Assembly: GCA_905116865.2 (NCBI GenBank)
Contig: CAJHNH020008571.1
Coordinates: 166,501 to 230,500, forward strand
Direction: 5' to 3'
DNA length: 64,000 nt
DNA from: Candidula unifasciata
Lineage: Eukaryota > Mollusca > Gastropoda > Stylommatophora > Geomitridae
A model generated the notes under the pieces. The model did not search any database and was not told the DNA's origin. It worked only from the letters and a program-made list of their open reading frames with translations. Positions 12,112 through 23,525 of the stretch are shown here, in pieces. Position 1 is the first letter of the stretch; each line of letters opens with the position of its first letter. The position numbers were made by a program, and so were the translations under genes.

Positions 12112-12745
12112 TTAACCCTTGGAGACGACGCGGCCGATTTATCGGCCCGACACAAAATAACCCAAAAAAGACGAATGGCACAAAAAGTTGGCCCTATATA
12201 AATAATACAAGCCTTGAGATTGGCCGGTATATGTGTTATCATCCATTTTCGTCCTTATTAGGACGAAATTTTTTGTCATTTGAAGCCCTACCCTGGCTTT
12301 TGCCAGGGGCCGCAATATAGGCAGGCCATACATATGGCCAGGTGTCTGAACGCGGTTTCTGGGACCTCTCCACGGCGATCCTCATCCGCATGGTGGCACT
12401 TTGTGTCATCGGGTGTTTGTCGCTTGTGTGATGTCCTGGTGGGGTGGAAAGTCAGTCAGTCAGAGATTGGCCGGCAGGTTTTCATACCAGCTAGTTAGAT
12501 TGCTTCTCGCATTTCTTGCACATTTGGGCTGTTCAATTACGGCTTTCGAGAAAGTTTGATGTGTTCTGTAATTTTACATGGATTTTTTTTTTTGGGTGGG
12601 ATTACCTGTGCCCAACAGTGGCGAAAGGACTGTTGCGTCATAGCAACCGAAAAACAGCTAGAGGCATGAAAAGGAGTAGAATTATGTGCCAAAAGTGTCT
12701 GAAGGGCCTCCCTAGGCCTTATTTCCCAAAATACAAGTGTTAGGA
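12112..12745 (+). mobile_element. piggyBac-like element remnant
   Basis: TTAA at 12112-12115 is followed directly by CCCTT and a GCGGCCGATTTATCGGCC hairpin, as expected for a piggyBac left end (TTAA target, CCCTT-type terminus). At 12655-12740 the + strand reads RKTARGMKRSRIMCQKC then PRPYFPKYKC, resembling the cysteine-rich C-terminal zinc-binding tail of piggyBac transposases. The transposase core is missing, no matching right TTAA end was found, and a SINE interrupts the element. Family assignment is an inference from these two short signals. Confidence 0.5.
12228..12462 (-). mobile_element. SINE-D copy 1 with 12-bp target duplication
   Basis: A 235-bp insert is flanked by identical GAGATTGGCCGG repeats at 12216-12227 and 12463-12474. 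The insert, read on the minus strand, aligns with 48560-48758 and 57830-58005 (ACAAAGTGCCACCATGCGGA, GGATGAGGATC, then AGCCAGGGTAGGGCTTCAAA). It lies inside the piggyBac remnant, so it is younger. Confidence 0.8.
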
Positions 12746-12749
12746 CTTA

Positions 12750-13925
12750 TTCAAGCTTCATCCATCAAATAATTTACCCATTTTATTTAGGTTAGTCATG
12801 TTTGTTCCAAAGTGAAAAAAAAAAATTGTTTGCATACATTATTCAAATTACAATAGTTTATTTAAATAAATGTTGAGATTTTTGTTTGATTCATAAATAT
12901 TTTATAAGCTCGTTTAATTTCTTACACGAAAATTTATAGTTTTGTTTATGTTAAATACACGCTTTAAAAAAAATATATATATAATTTCGTGTCTATAAAC
13001 TTTAAAAAAAAAAAATTTCGTGTGTGTAAAATAAGAGAATCCACTCATAAAGGTTCTGTCTTTTTTGCACTGAAACTTGAAAAAGGCTAAATATCTTAAG
13101 GGTAGAAGCTCCTTGTTTGTCGCAAGCCGATTTCTGCTCTTGTAAGATAGGTAGTCGCTCTTCCTTATAGGCTGCCAATGGAGCACACGTGTGTGAATAA
13201 TCGTAGGAATGCAAGTATGAGGTTAGCAGGGCTACATGTGGAATGTTGTGTGGGGGAACATTCTTGTGTCAAAATTAAAAGGCTGTTCAACTCTTGCAGC
13301 TTATCTCACCATGCGTCTCTTAGTTTCTTCTAGAAAGATATACCGTACTAGTTTTCTCAGCTTCGTGTGTCGGCTAGTTCTACACCTCTGGATGGTGAAT
13401 GAATGCAAGACAAGCATATGTGGTCATTGTCATTTGTGAGCATGTAAAACGCGGAGGCGCGAATAGATAGATCACTACGGTCTGGAGAGTATAGTGCAGA
13501 TATGAGTGACCCGAGGGATTTGATCAGCACTCCCTACTCTGAGCAGCGACAAGGCGGATACGTAATGAAACTGCTACTGGCACCATTAGAATTGGAACTC
13601 TACGCTGGCTCCTGAAAATAAGGACAGTGCGCTCATGGGAATGTCCCAAGTGATGTAAATTCTGAACTTAACACACAGTTAGCGGAAGAGGAATATTAAT
13701 AATAATAATCATCATCATAATATAGGCTAGTAGGAGGAGGATGAAGACAAATGTATTTAATCAGCAGCAGTAACCATATGTGCCTGCTGCGTAATAATGG
13801 TTCTTACCATTCGTGTTTTTTTTTTTTTTTTAATTTCATTTGAATCTAAGCAGAAGCGTGCAAAGATTGAACAGCTTTAAAAGTCTGTGGTTAAGCACCA
13901 GCAAGGAGATAAAAATTTGAATTTT
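12750..13925. other. Stretch without recognised gene, AT-rich at its start
   Basis: 12780-13030 is strongly AT-rich. 13000-13220 shares TTCTGCTC-TGTAAG and GTCGCTCTTC blocks with 11255-11330, marking an unclassified interspersed repeat. No exon-like sequence was recognised. Confidence 0.5.
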
Positions 13926-13929
13926 GAGA

Positions 13930-14364
13930 GCATGCATCTTCCCTGTGGCTACATAAGGATGTGAGTCGTGGACTATCTCTCAGTCCTTAAGAAAGAGAAT
14001 AGGGGCTTTTGAACTAAAATGATGTAGCAAGATTCTCGGAATATCTTGGACAAAGAAGGTGAGAAATATTGACATCTTAAAAAAAGATCTAAACATCAAG
14101 GAAGATTGGCTAATAAACAGCATCCTTTCTAGAAAGCTGAAATATGTTGGTCATATTAAGCACCACGACGGATTGGAAAAAATTATAGCAGAAGGCATGG
14201 TACCAGGAAGGAGGGTCAGGGGCCGACCGACACGAAGATGGGAACAGGATATTAGTGACTCCTTGAGTGTGAAAGGGCATGAGGCGGGAGAACTAGCGAG
14301 AGACCGAGTTTCATTCTGGCAGACTGTGATGAGAGCGACGTTCTGCAACGGACCTGCTACATGA
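13930..14364 (+). pseudogene. LINE C-terminal end (broken)
   Basis: A 101-codon open frame ends at 14364. It contains LSRKLKYVGHIKHHDGLEKI, GRRVRGRPTRRWEQDI and FCNGPAT at the terminus. This matches the C-terminal end of a common gastropod LINE: the KLKYxGH, GRPRRRWxxDI and FCNGxAT blocks. A short upstream part (CESWTISQS) is reached across a stop. The stop codon is followed by TGATGATGA, a simple 3' tail. The fragment at 17283-17397 repeats the last 35 codons. Confidence 0.8.
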
Positions 14365-14585
14365 TGATGAAGCAGAAGTAGGTTTCAGAAGTCGTGTCCT
14401 TGGAATTTAACAAATTCTAGAAAACTGCTGTACGGATCAACACGAAATTCTGCATTTTGTCCTGTTTCTTAAATGCTTTTATAATCTACAATTGCAAAAG
14501 TTCTGTTGTTTTCTTAAAAGCAGAGAGTTTCTTTGTTTCGCTGATAATTTGGTCTGCCTTTATGTCTCTGCTTCCGCGAGTTCCA

Positions 14586-14795
14586 TTGTAAAGACTTTGT
14601 AGTTGTGTTCCAGAGTAAAGACTTTGTAGTTGTGTTCCATTGTAAAGACTTTGTAGTTGTGTTCCATTGTAAAGACTTTGTAGTTGTGTTCCATTGTAAA
14701 GACTTTGTAGTTGTTTTCCATTGTAAAGACTTTGTAGTTGTGTTCCATTGTAAAGACTTTGTAGTTGTTTTCCATTGTAAAGACTTTGTAGTTGA
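14586..14795. repeat. 27-bp minisatellite
   Basis: About eight units of 27 bp (TGTAAAGACTTTGTAGTTGT plus GTTCCAT), length a multiple of three, so both strands show 9-residue periodic open frames. No start or gene context supports coding. Confidence 0.95.
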
Positions 14796-15149
14796 ATTTT
14801 TTTTTTATTTCAGCGCCAGCGTTTTTTCTTAATATATTAGTTTGCCTGAATTTAGTTGCCCCGGTGAATATAGTCCCCTTTCCTGAACATAGCCCACATT
14901 AATTTCCCTAATAACCTGTCATCATGATTTTCAAGGTTTTCAGGTTGACATTTGTTTACAGGTTCAAGGTTCAGGTTATATTGTCTAAGCGTTTGTATTG
15001 ATTGATTAACGATATGCGTTATCTTCTTTTGTAATGTCAAACAACTGACTTTTGGTTTTAGACATATCAATAAAAATACGCTCCTGACATATGTGTTCTA
15101 CAGTCTAGTATCCAAGAAAGGTGGCCGGATACAAACATACAATTCTCTA

Positions 15150-15490
15150 CTCAAGTCTTGCTTCATCGCCTTTCTAGAGAGGGACAGTGTATTATATTCA
15201 GACTAAGGACAAGGCATAATAGACTTCGACAACATATGTTTAAACTTCTCGGTGTCGGAAACATGGAGACGTGTCTATGTAGCGTTTTACCAGATAGTGC
15301 CAAGCATGAGCTCCAACACTGTCAACTGTATGCTGACAACAAAGACACAGTCTGGCCTGTTCCAGCAACAATAAACACAAAACACACGAGGGGATATGGG
15401 CTGCATGATAGCTTTCATCAAGGATACCTGCCTCCTGATATACGTTTTCTGACAGAAGGATTGCAGAAGAAGAAGACGTATGGGTTCTAT
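15150..15490 (+). pseudogene. LINE C-terminal fragment with Cys-His motif
   Basis: The + strand reads HRLSREGQCIIFRLRTRHNR, LRQHMFKLLGVG, then CLCSVLPDSAKHELQHC, a C-x-C...H...C zinc-binding arrangement typical of the C-terminal tail of LINE RT proteins. The frame runs 116 codons and includes no RT core. A related minus-strand copy at 40620-40925 reads RLRAGHNRLCQRMFKFL and shares the GACAGAAGGAT 3' segment. Confidence 0.75.
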
Positions 15491-15639
15491 TCAGCAACAA
15501 AATCCTAACACACGTGATAAAAGGTCTCAAGAAGAAATAAAATTACTGATTACTGATTTAAGAATCGACATCAAAGCACACCGGGCAGATACAATTAAAA
15601 ACGAAGACATTAGAAGTCTATGACTGAAACTGGTCATAC

Positions 15640-15850
15640 AGTTTATAAAAGAATTACAGATGAGATGGTTTAACCCTCTAACAAAAATGCCGAGGTTGTG
15701 ACAGACACAGAAATTTACGCTAAAGAAATATAATAGACACAGAGCAAGGGGAAGACCACACATTTGGAACAACGGCGTCAAGAAAAGCTTTAGAGAAGAA
15801 AAACATATACTTCGCGCTGGAATAACCACGCAGAAGACGAGCATTCCCTC
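15640..15850 (+). pseudogene. Possible LINE C-terminal fragment
   Basis: Reads IKELQMRWFNPLTKMPR, a stop, then NRHRARGRPHIWNNGVKKSF, resembling the RWFGHLxRMP and GRPRxxW blocks of LINE C-termini. It is short and broken, so the call is tentative. Confidence 0.35.
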
Positions 15851-15884
15851 CAAGACTTCAATTAAGTAAACAAAGAAAAGGGAA

Positions 15885-16122
15885 GAAGAAGAAGAAAAAG
15901 AAGAAGAAGAAGAAGAAGCATCAACTAAAGGAGGATGAAGAAGACGAGCAGGAAAAAGAAGACGAGGAGGAGGAAAAATAAGAAGAGGAGGGGGAAAAGA
16001 AAGAGGAAGAAGACACAGAAGAAGAAGAAGAAGAAGAAGAAGAAGAAGAAGAAGAAGAAGAAGAAGAAGAAGAAGAAGAAGAAGAAGAAGAAGAAGAAGA
16101 AGAAGAAGAAGAAGAAGAAAAA
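15885..16122. repeat. GAA trinucleotide array
   Basis: Purine tract of AAG/GAA units, purest at 16018-16118, with AGG interruptions toward 15930-16010. Polylysine and polyphenylalanine frames are artefacts. Confidence 0.95.
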
Positions 16123-16469
16123 GCTATAAGAGACGAAGAAGAAGATGAGGAGGAGAAGGAAGATCATTATTGTTTTTACTATTATTATTATTATTGTTAT
16201 TCAGCTGCTAGAAAGTTAGCTGAAGAAGACTAAACATTGATTTTAGCAATGGAATGGAGCGTCGTTCGTTCGCAGAACGTAGCAAACCACTGAACGTAGT
16301 AACTTACTGGTTTGCAGCGTGCCCAACTAGCTTCAATAAATATGTTTTATTTATAGGTGATTCGCTTTTGATTCCTGTGAGCGAATGTGTAGGCAGTGCC
16401 CCGTGAACCGTTTCGTAATTTGTTCGGAGTCCTAAAGCGCTGCTAAAACGGCCCTGTCGTACATTTCTT

Positions 16470-16862
16470 ATGAGAGCTGAGTGGTCTCAAAACATGCGGT
16501 CCGACTCGAGTGCTGGAGGTCCAGGGTTCAGGCCCCAGTGAAGGCTGGGATTTTTTTCACGTGGACTTCTAGTAATTTCCCCTATTCTCTGGGTAGTAAG
16601 ACCGGACGTCCTTGTGTATTCTTGCGCACGTGAAAAAAAAAAAAAACTTAGCAAGAGAAAATTAAAAAAAATGAAAACAACCTTACAGTCCTGCCCAGGC
16701 AGAATTTGGAGTTAGAAATCTATACAAAGGTATTTTAAGATCCCCGCCGGTGCTACCGAGCTTGTGCACTGCGCTGAGATTCTTCAGACTTAGGCTTGAG
16801 TTAGAAATAGGACGGAGCACATATGGGTTACACCAGTGTGCCATGATGTTGATCCGTCGAAT
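16470..16862 (+). mobile_element. SINE-B copy 1
   Basis: Contains a B-box-like GGGTTCAGGCCC at about 16522 followed by a conserved body (TTTTTTCACGTGGACTTCTA, CTCTGGGTAGTAAGA, then CACTGCGCTGAGATTCTTC). It aligns over most of its length with 58770-59115. Confidence 0.7.
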
Positions 16863-16891
16863 AAACATACAAACTCGAACTAAGCCCATCC

Positions 16892-17007
16892 TTTACAGGG
16901 GAGAAATGTGGCTTTTCTGCCTACCCCGGGCGTGAACCCGGACCACAAAAATTTCGTCACCCGGTCACCGCGAAGTCAGCTTTAACCAGCTACGCTAGCG
17001 AGCCCGG
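16892..17007 (-). mobile_element. SINE-C copy 1 (tRNA-like)
   Basis: On the minus strand TAGCGTAGCTGGTTAAAGC resembles an A box, and GGTCCGGGTTCACGCCCGGG contains a B box. Homologous to 41302-41412, also on the minus strand. Confidence 0.65.
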
Positions 17008-17282
17008 CTGGAGCTAAATAATTTTACGTTCTTCAAAGAATTTTAATCACTAGCATAGATAATATACGTAAGGATACCAAGCCCGGGAACGAAATATTAG
17101 ATAGAGAAGAATATTCGTTTTCTTCTTCTTCAGCATTCCGAGCTCTTTAGTTTCATTTTAGAATGTATCACCCGCCTCCATTCATTTCTCTTGTTGACCT
17201 ACTCTTTCCAGTGTGTAGCACCAAGTGTTTGCAGAAGAATACTACGTTCTGTAATTTTTATTGGCACAGGAAATAAGGGACT

Positions 17283-17397
17283 CCTTGCATATGAAGAAAG
17301 TACACGAGGCGGGAGAGATGGCGAGAGACGGAATGTCTTTCAGGCAGACCGTGATGAGAGCGATGTTCTGCAACGAACCTGCTACATGATGATGAAA
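17283..17397 (+). pseudogene. LINE 3' end fragment
   Basis: GGCGGGAGAGATGGCGAGAG through TTCTGCAACGAACCTGCTAC then ATGATGATGA matches the last part of the LINE fragment ending at 14364. It is a second, 5'-truncated copy. Confidence 0.75.
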
Positions 17398-17441
17398 TTC
17401 TTATTTCTTCCTGAACGTTACTATTCCCGTATAGGTTCTGG

Positions 17442-17657
17442 GTCGGCGTCTGTGGCTTAGGCGTTGCGAACGCGCTTCTTAATGTCGGGGTGCCGGGTTC
17501 GATCCCTGCTGCGGACGGTTTCTCTTGCGATGGTTTCGACCGTGGTACCGAGAGCCGACCGTCCAAGGAGCAATGGCAAACTACTGGACGTAAATTTGCC
17601 TAGACAACCACAACAGCCAGAAAGTGCTGGGGTTGGTTCTGCAACGTCCTGTAAAGG
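17442..17657 (+). mobile_element. SINE-A copy 2
   Basis: Best-preserved copy. The tRNA-like head is GTCGGCGTCTGTGGCTTAGG, the B box GGTTCGATCCC is at 17496-17506, and the body GGCAAACTACTGGACGTAAA is followed by GTTGGTTCTGCAACGTCCTG. Confidence 0.85.
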
Positions 17658-17679
17658 ATTCGCAACTTATGTTTTATAG

Positions 17680-17975
17680 GTTCCAGAGCCCCATTGTGGG
17701 AAAACAAAAATATACCCACTGCCTCATCATAAGCGTGTCGTAATAGTTGACTGATCTAGGGAATCTTTCGAAGTCGGAGTGCATCTGCCCGAGAGGTTAG
17801 AAACTAACAGCCTGCATACACATAAGTCAGATCTGTGAAACGGATATGCACGCAGTCCTAAGGTTCTGGAACGTGACTATAGTCCAGAAATGGACGAACA
17901 ACCTAAACTTTCTACCAGTCTTTTTAGCCGGTGAACGCGAAGAAGAAGAAGAAGAAGATGAAGAAGAAGAAGAAA
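17680..17975 (+). mobile_element. Repeat-E copy with GAA tail
   Basis: Shares CGAAGTCGGAGTGCATCTGC, GGTTCTGGAACGTGACTA and CCGGTGAACGCGAAGAAG with the other copies. The tail is an uninterrupted GAA run of about 35 bp. Confidence 0.8.
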
Positions 17976-18284
17976 AAGAGGAGTAGTAAGCATGTTACTC
18001 TACTCGTTCTGTTTTCAAATTCAACGCCAAAACGTCTGCAGTTGATACGGTGCCCTAGCATGTCGGTATTGTGAGAATCTGTACACAAACCCGAAGCCGC
18101 ATACAACAGCATGTTGTATGGATGATGTCATCATACTTAACTTTTCCCATAATAGCCTTGATAGTTGGTAAAGAGGTCGCGAAAACGACAGGTCAATGGC
18201 TGTAGGTAATGGTCGTGACATTAAGTGAGACAGCGGCAAATGATGGATAGGGTTGTGAAATTCTGTCGCACTTACTTATGTGTA

Positions 18285-18289
<5 letters not shown>

Positions 18290-18335
<46 letters not shown>

Positions 18336-18370
18336 TATATAGATATATATATATATATATATATATATAC
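18290..18370. repeat. TA dinucleotide microsatellite
   Basis: Two (TA)n blocks separated by AATATATATATAGA. Confidence 0.95.
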
Positions 18371-18497
18371 CAGTTGTCAAGCTGTCGACCTTTCTGTCTG
18401 CTTGTAAATCTTTCTGTATGTCTGTGTGTCTGTCTGTCTATATATATATATATATCTACTTAACTGTCTGTCTGTATTTTTGTCCATCCGCCTCAAA

Positions 18498-18957
<460 letters not shown>

Positions 18958-18959
18958 TT

Positions 18960-20327
18960 TGACACTGATAGAAAGCGTCTTTACTCTACATTTCTTAATT
19001 CTTAATTTCCGTTCCGTGCCCCCCCCCCCCCTTCCCTCTTCTCCCCTTTTACCGTAAGTATTAATTGGTTGATTCTGCAATAATAGTTCCCACCATTATT
19101 TATTTATTTGTTCATAAAGTTCTTATTCAACAAGGCTATGAAACTGTAGCTTTAGTATATTTCCAGTCACTTATTTTAAACTAAAACGTTAATCACTATC
19201 CCTAATTTTTAATATTGATGTAAAATTTCTAAAACGTAGCAAAACATCTGGCGTGGTATTAAAAGTAGTTTTTTTTTTTTTTTTTTTTCACAAGGGTCAG
19301 ATAGTAAACAATGTGAACGAAAGTACCAACTTCAACAGCCCTGTTCGGGAACATAAATGTTTACTAAAAAAGAAGTTAGTTAAACAAAAGGGTTCCAATC
19401 AATAACAAAAATTAGCAGAGCCAGCTAAATGTCGTTGGCCGATTTTATGAGAACACTTCGCACTTTTACATTCCGCTAGGCATTTATGACAATTTCTGTA
19501 ACTATGGTTGGCGAATTCATAATCAATATAATTTCTGCAGCATCTATCATGGGCGCTGCTACAAAGACATTTTTGGGAAGGTGAGCGCTCAACCCCATCA
19601 TAATTTTCTGGGGAAGGGTGGGTGGGGGCTCAAGAGGCTAGCCCTGATTTAAGTGCACAATAAAAAAACTTAATCAATATAATGTCAAAACAGTAATAAA
19701 TATAATAGAACATGTGAAATAGTACGAAATTTATAGACATTAAAAAAAATAGAACGCCTAAATGTTGCTGGGGGTCGGGGGAGGGAGGGGGGGGGGGGAG
19801 GTGGTGTCAGAGCTAAGCACTCTTGCAAAGTTTCTGAGGGTTGAGAGGGTACCTTAGCCACCCCGCCCCCTTTTTTAATAAATATTTGTTGGGGAGTTGG
19901 GGTGGGAGGGAGGGGGCGGCTCAGCATGGAGAGTCTCCATGTTCCAGCGACCTTGGCTTGTGTGTTAGTTTAAAGTTAAACTAGCGTGTTGACAATGGTA
20001 CAACTTAACGGGTATGCCAGAGAACTTCTGCAGACATTAAAGTTGCAAGTAAATAATTTAATTGTTATTGATTCGTGACTGGGACAAATACATTTAGAAT
20101 TGAAATAGGCAGTCTTTGTAACTTCTTAGTGCTGTGTGCACTCATACATCCATGTTGATATCTCTAATACAATTTTAGTATTTCGTGGCATTTTCCGTGA
20201 AGCTTTTTCTTTCTTTCTTAAAGCCATCTTTGTTTAGGGCAGACGTCAGTCAGTGGCACATGTGCCAAGCATTGTCCATGGAACAATTTTAAGTGGCACA
20301 CTGAGTTTATGGAAGTGTAATATATGA

Positions 20328-20334
<7 letters not shown>
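18960..20334. other. Stretch without recognised gene
   Basis: Poly-C at 19020, poly-T at 19270-19287 and G-rich runs at 19770-19800. The remainder is AT-rich with no exon, RNA or transposon motif recognised. Confidence 0.5.

Positions 20335-20397
<63 letters not shown>
20335..20397. repeat. TA microsatellite at LINE 3' end
   Basis: About 30 TA units directly abutting the stop codon side of the minus-strand LINE fragment at 20399-20937. Confidence 0.95.
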
Positions 20398-20398
<1 letters not shown>

Positions 20399-20933
20399 TC
20401 AGGTGCCTTGTCGACTAGCGTGAGCGATCATGCCTCTCCATAATCCACGATCTCCTGCAGCGTGTAAGTGTATTAGTTCATGTGCCGACACACCTCCATG
20501 CCATGCAACAAGACTGTCAAGCATCTTCTCTCGTTGTCTTCCTCTATCTCTCCTTCCACAGATCTTTCCAGTGGTCACAACGTGTTCTATTTTCCCTCTT
20601 CTCATATATGGCCAAAAAGTAATGACTCTCCTTCTGATGTCTGTGATAAGTTGTCTTCGGACTCCCGCCTCTTTCAGAACCTCTTTGTTGCTCTTTTTGG
20701 CTGTCCAAGGTATATTCTAAGCATTCTTCTGTAAAACCACATCTCTGAGGCCTCAAGAAATTGTTTGGCTTGCCTACCGATTGTCCAGGATTCACAGCCA
20801 TATGTTAAAACTTGATGTATTTAGCAAGCAAGAATTCTTTTTCTAACTCTCAATGACAAGGATATATTGCACAAAATATTCTTCATTTTATAAAATGCAG
20901 TTTTTGCCTGTCCTATTCTGTTTCTTACCTTAG

Positions 20934-20937
<4 letters not shown>
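20399..20937 (-). pseudogene. LINE reverse-transcriptase C-terminal fragment (broken)
   Basis: The minus strand ends with MRRGKIEHVVTTGKI, RDRGRQREKMLDSLVAWHG and ASRQGT, a frequent C-terminus of gastropod LINE proteins. Upstream, across frameshifts, are pieces corresponding to the HQVLTYGCESW-type region (+ strand ACATATGGCTGTGAATCC in reverse at about 20800). The fragment sits between TA arrays on both sides. Related, more decayed copies lie in synaptotagmin introns at 53330-53470 (minus) and 60895-61070 (plus). Confidence 0.75.
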
Positions 20938-21014
<77 letters not shown>

Positions 21015-21025
21015 GTGTGTGTGTG
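20938..21025. repeat. TA then TG dinucleotide microsatellite
   Basis: (TA)n to about 20993 followed by (TG)n. Confidence 0.95.
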
Positions 21026-21029
21026 TACG

Positions 21030-22795
21030 TATATCATCGACGCAGAACCTGGGACCTCAGATCCTTGAGAATCAACCCCCTGTATCCTATCCCCTACAGA
21101 CACACAAAAACTGAGTGTCCCTGCCCAATAATTTTGTAAGGGGACCAAGAGGGCGCCCACGCCCTGCGCCTAAAAAATTGTAAAGAACTTCGCTTTGAAA
21201 GTATTTCCATTGCATATGAATTCAATTATACTATTGTGTTTATTTGCTGGTCAGCATAATAGTAATAATAATAATAATGTGTTGAATGACACACAAATAT
21301 AATGCGATACTTAAAAATGAGGTTCAGTTCCCACCCCTTTATCAACCCCACCCGCCATATATATATATTATTATTGGCCAGTTAGACCAAGCTTGAGTCT
21401 CACTCCCGACCCGTAGAAGATTGTTGATTTTATTGATTGATTCATTCATTGATTCATTCACTCATTCAAGTTGTCTTTTGGTGATAAGTACCCCCCCCCC
21501 CCCCATCCCCCTTTCTGTCTTTCAAGACAAAAATTTTAAGGACAAAAAAAAAAAAAAAAGAGTTGAATGGGTTATAAACTGACTGCTGAAAATTCCGCCT
21601 GTGCCACTACTATCAAAACATTCCTACAAATTCAGCTCGATATACCAGATAGTACAATGCTCTTCCATGCTGTCTGCAAACCGGCAATAAAATCCACATT
21701 GGTTGGGTCCAGTGCCCAAGATGTGTTGATCCTCCCACGGTGGACCGGGAGGAGGGGTGCAAACCAGGGGTTGTAACCTCACATCTCACAGAAAACTACT
21801 CTGCTCTGCCATATATATTTTGTAGCGGGATTATTGATCGGCTGGTCTTCCACGGCCATGTTTTTCTCCTCTTTCCATTTTTTTCTTCTTTTTGCCAGCT
21901 TTTTCTATTTTTGTAACGAACGGCTTGTTCGCTTCCAGAGAAAAAGAGGAAGGGACGGCGCCGACCAGTTCAGGTTCTTTCAACTGTTGCTGCCATGTTG
22001 AACGGTAGAGCCGCAAATAACAGCTGCTGTTGCGTCGCAATTAAACATTGATTCGCTTCTCTGGTTTCATTCCAGTCAGTGATTCGAAAAACTATTCTTT
22101 GCCTCCTTTATTTGATACTATTTATTCTGTTGTAAGCCTAGTGTTCCATCGTGGCTAAAAGATATGTTGTTGCCGTAAAACCCACTGTGCTTATATTATG
22201 ATAAACGTTCTAGCAAAATATTCAAGGTGAAATATGCAGCATACTCGGCAACTCTGAATCCCACAAATACGCCAGGTACGTATTAAGTTGTGATGTTAAA
22301 CATTTAAAATAATTCGTGATCAAAGAATGCTATGCTATCTAGTAGCCACGGTGGTAGAATGGTGACAGTGTTTTAGGTTTGTTCCATATAAGTGACTGTA
22401 TGGTGTTTTTTTTGTTTTGTCTAAACGCATCTTTTTGGTCGACCAATCCTGTGTATCAGATATGTTCTGGACATATCAGATATGTTCTGGACATTTCCGG
22501 AAAATGTCTGATAAGGAAGGACAGCGAGGAAGAGAACAAGTAGACTCAGATGAAAAATCGTAGTATAGAACCTGTGCTGGCTCAACGCGTCACACTCCAA
22601 AGGCTGTGTCTGTTATATGACTAATTTTATCTGTTTGAGCTATCTAGTAACTTTATCAGCTCGTCTTGTTTTGATTATCATTTCTAATGCGTGTCAAGGG
22701 ATCTGGAACCTGCAGACGGGCGCACTGTGCCCCCCCCCCCGACTTTTCCAATTGTGAGTTAGCTGTGCTCCCCCCCCCCTTTTTTACAACAAACG
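21030..22795. other. Stretch without recognised gene
   Basis: Segment 21115-21150 resembles 5105-5140 (CCCAATAATTTTGTAAG). Poly-C at 21490, poly-A at 21545 and a direct duplication ATATCAGATATGTTCTGGAC at 22455-22490. No gene recognised. Confidence 0.45.
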
Positions 22796-22798
22796 CCA

Positions 22799-22802
22799 TG
22801 TA

Positions 22803-22890
<88 letters not shown>
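22799..22890. repeat. TA microsatellite
   Basis: About 42 TA units. Segment 22891-23230 has no recognised gene. Confidence 0.95.
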
Positions 22891-22894
<4 letters not shown>

Positions 22895-23234
22895 TTTTTT
22901 TACGATTTTGCTGGTAAATTCCTGCTTTGTTTTAAAAGATAAAACAAATCTGGCATAAGCGTAAGTAATGTCAGTGAAAACGGCATTTATTGTATACAAA
23001 ATTGATATGAAATGTAAAGAAGTGGAAAAACACATTGAAATGAACGAGACTGTGAAGTGTGCTACCCAACTTTTCAAAATGCGCACAATTAACACTGAAC
23101 TACTTACTAGGCATGTTAAAATCGGATATTACACCGTTTGCAGCAGGCCATTCAATACAGCGTAGACAAATGTAGTCCTCAAAGTTCCGAACAATATTAT
23201 GAGAAACAGCTCGCCATTCCTGAAGCAGAAATCC

Positions 23235-23525
23235 CCCATGTGGGTTCCGGGGCCCCATTGTGGGGAAAACAAGAATAGACCCACTGCCTCCCCAAAAGCA
23301 TTTCGTAAGAGTCGACTAATTGGGGAGCTTCCTTTGAAGTCGGAGTGTATCTGCCGGAGAGGCAAGGAACCAACAGTCTGTATTCAGGAGAATGAGATCT
23401 GTAAAACTGATGCACACGCAACACTCAGGTTCTGGAGCAGGACTGCAGTTCAGTAGTGGACAAGCAACCATAACCTTACGCCAGAGTTTACAGCTGGTGA
23501 TCGCTAAGAAGAAGAAGAAGAAGCA
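23235..23525 (+). mobile_element. Repeat-E copy with GAA tail
   Basis: Shares GGGGCCCCATTGTGGG, AAGAATAGACCCACTGCC and GAAGTCGGAGTGTATCTGCC with other copies. It ends in GCTAAGAAGAAGAAGAAG immediately next to the Tc1-like transposase remnant. Confidence 0.8.
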
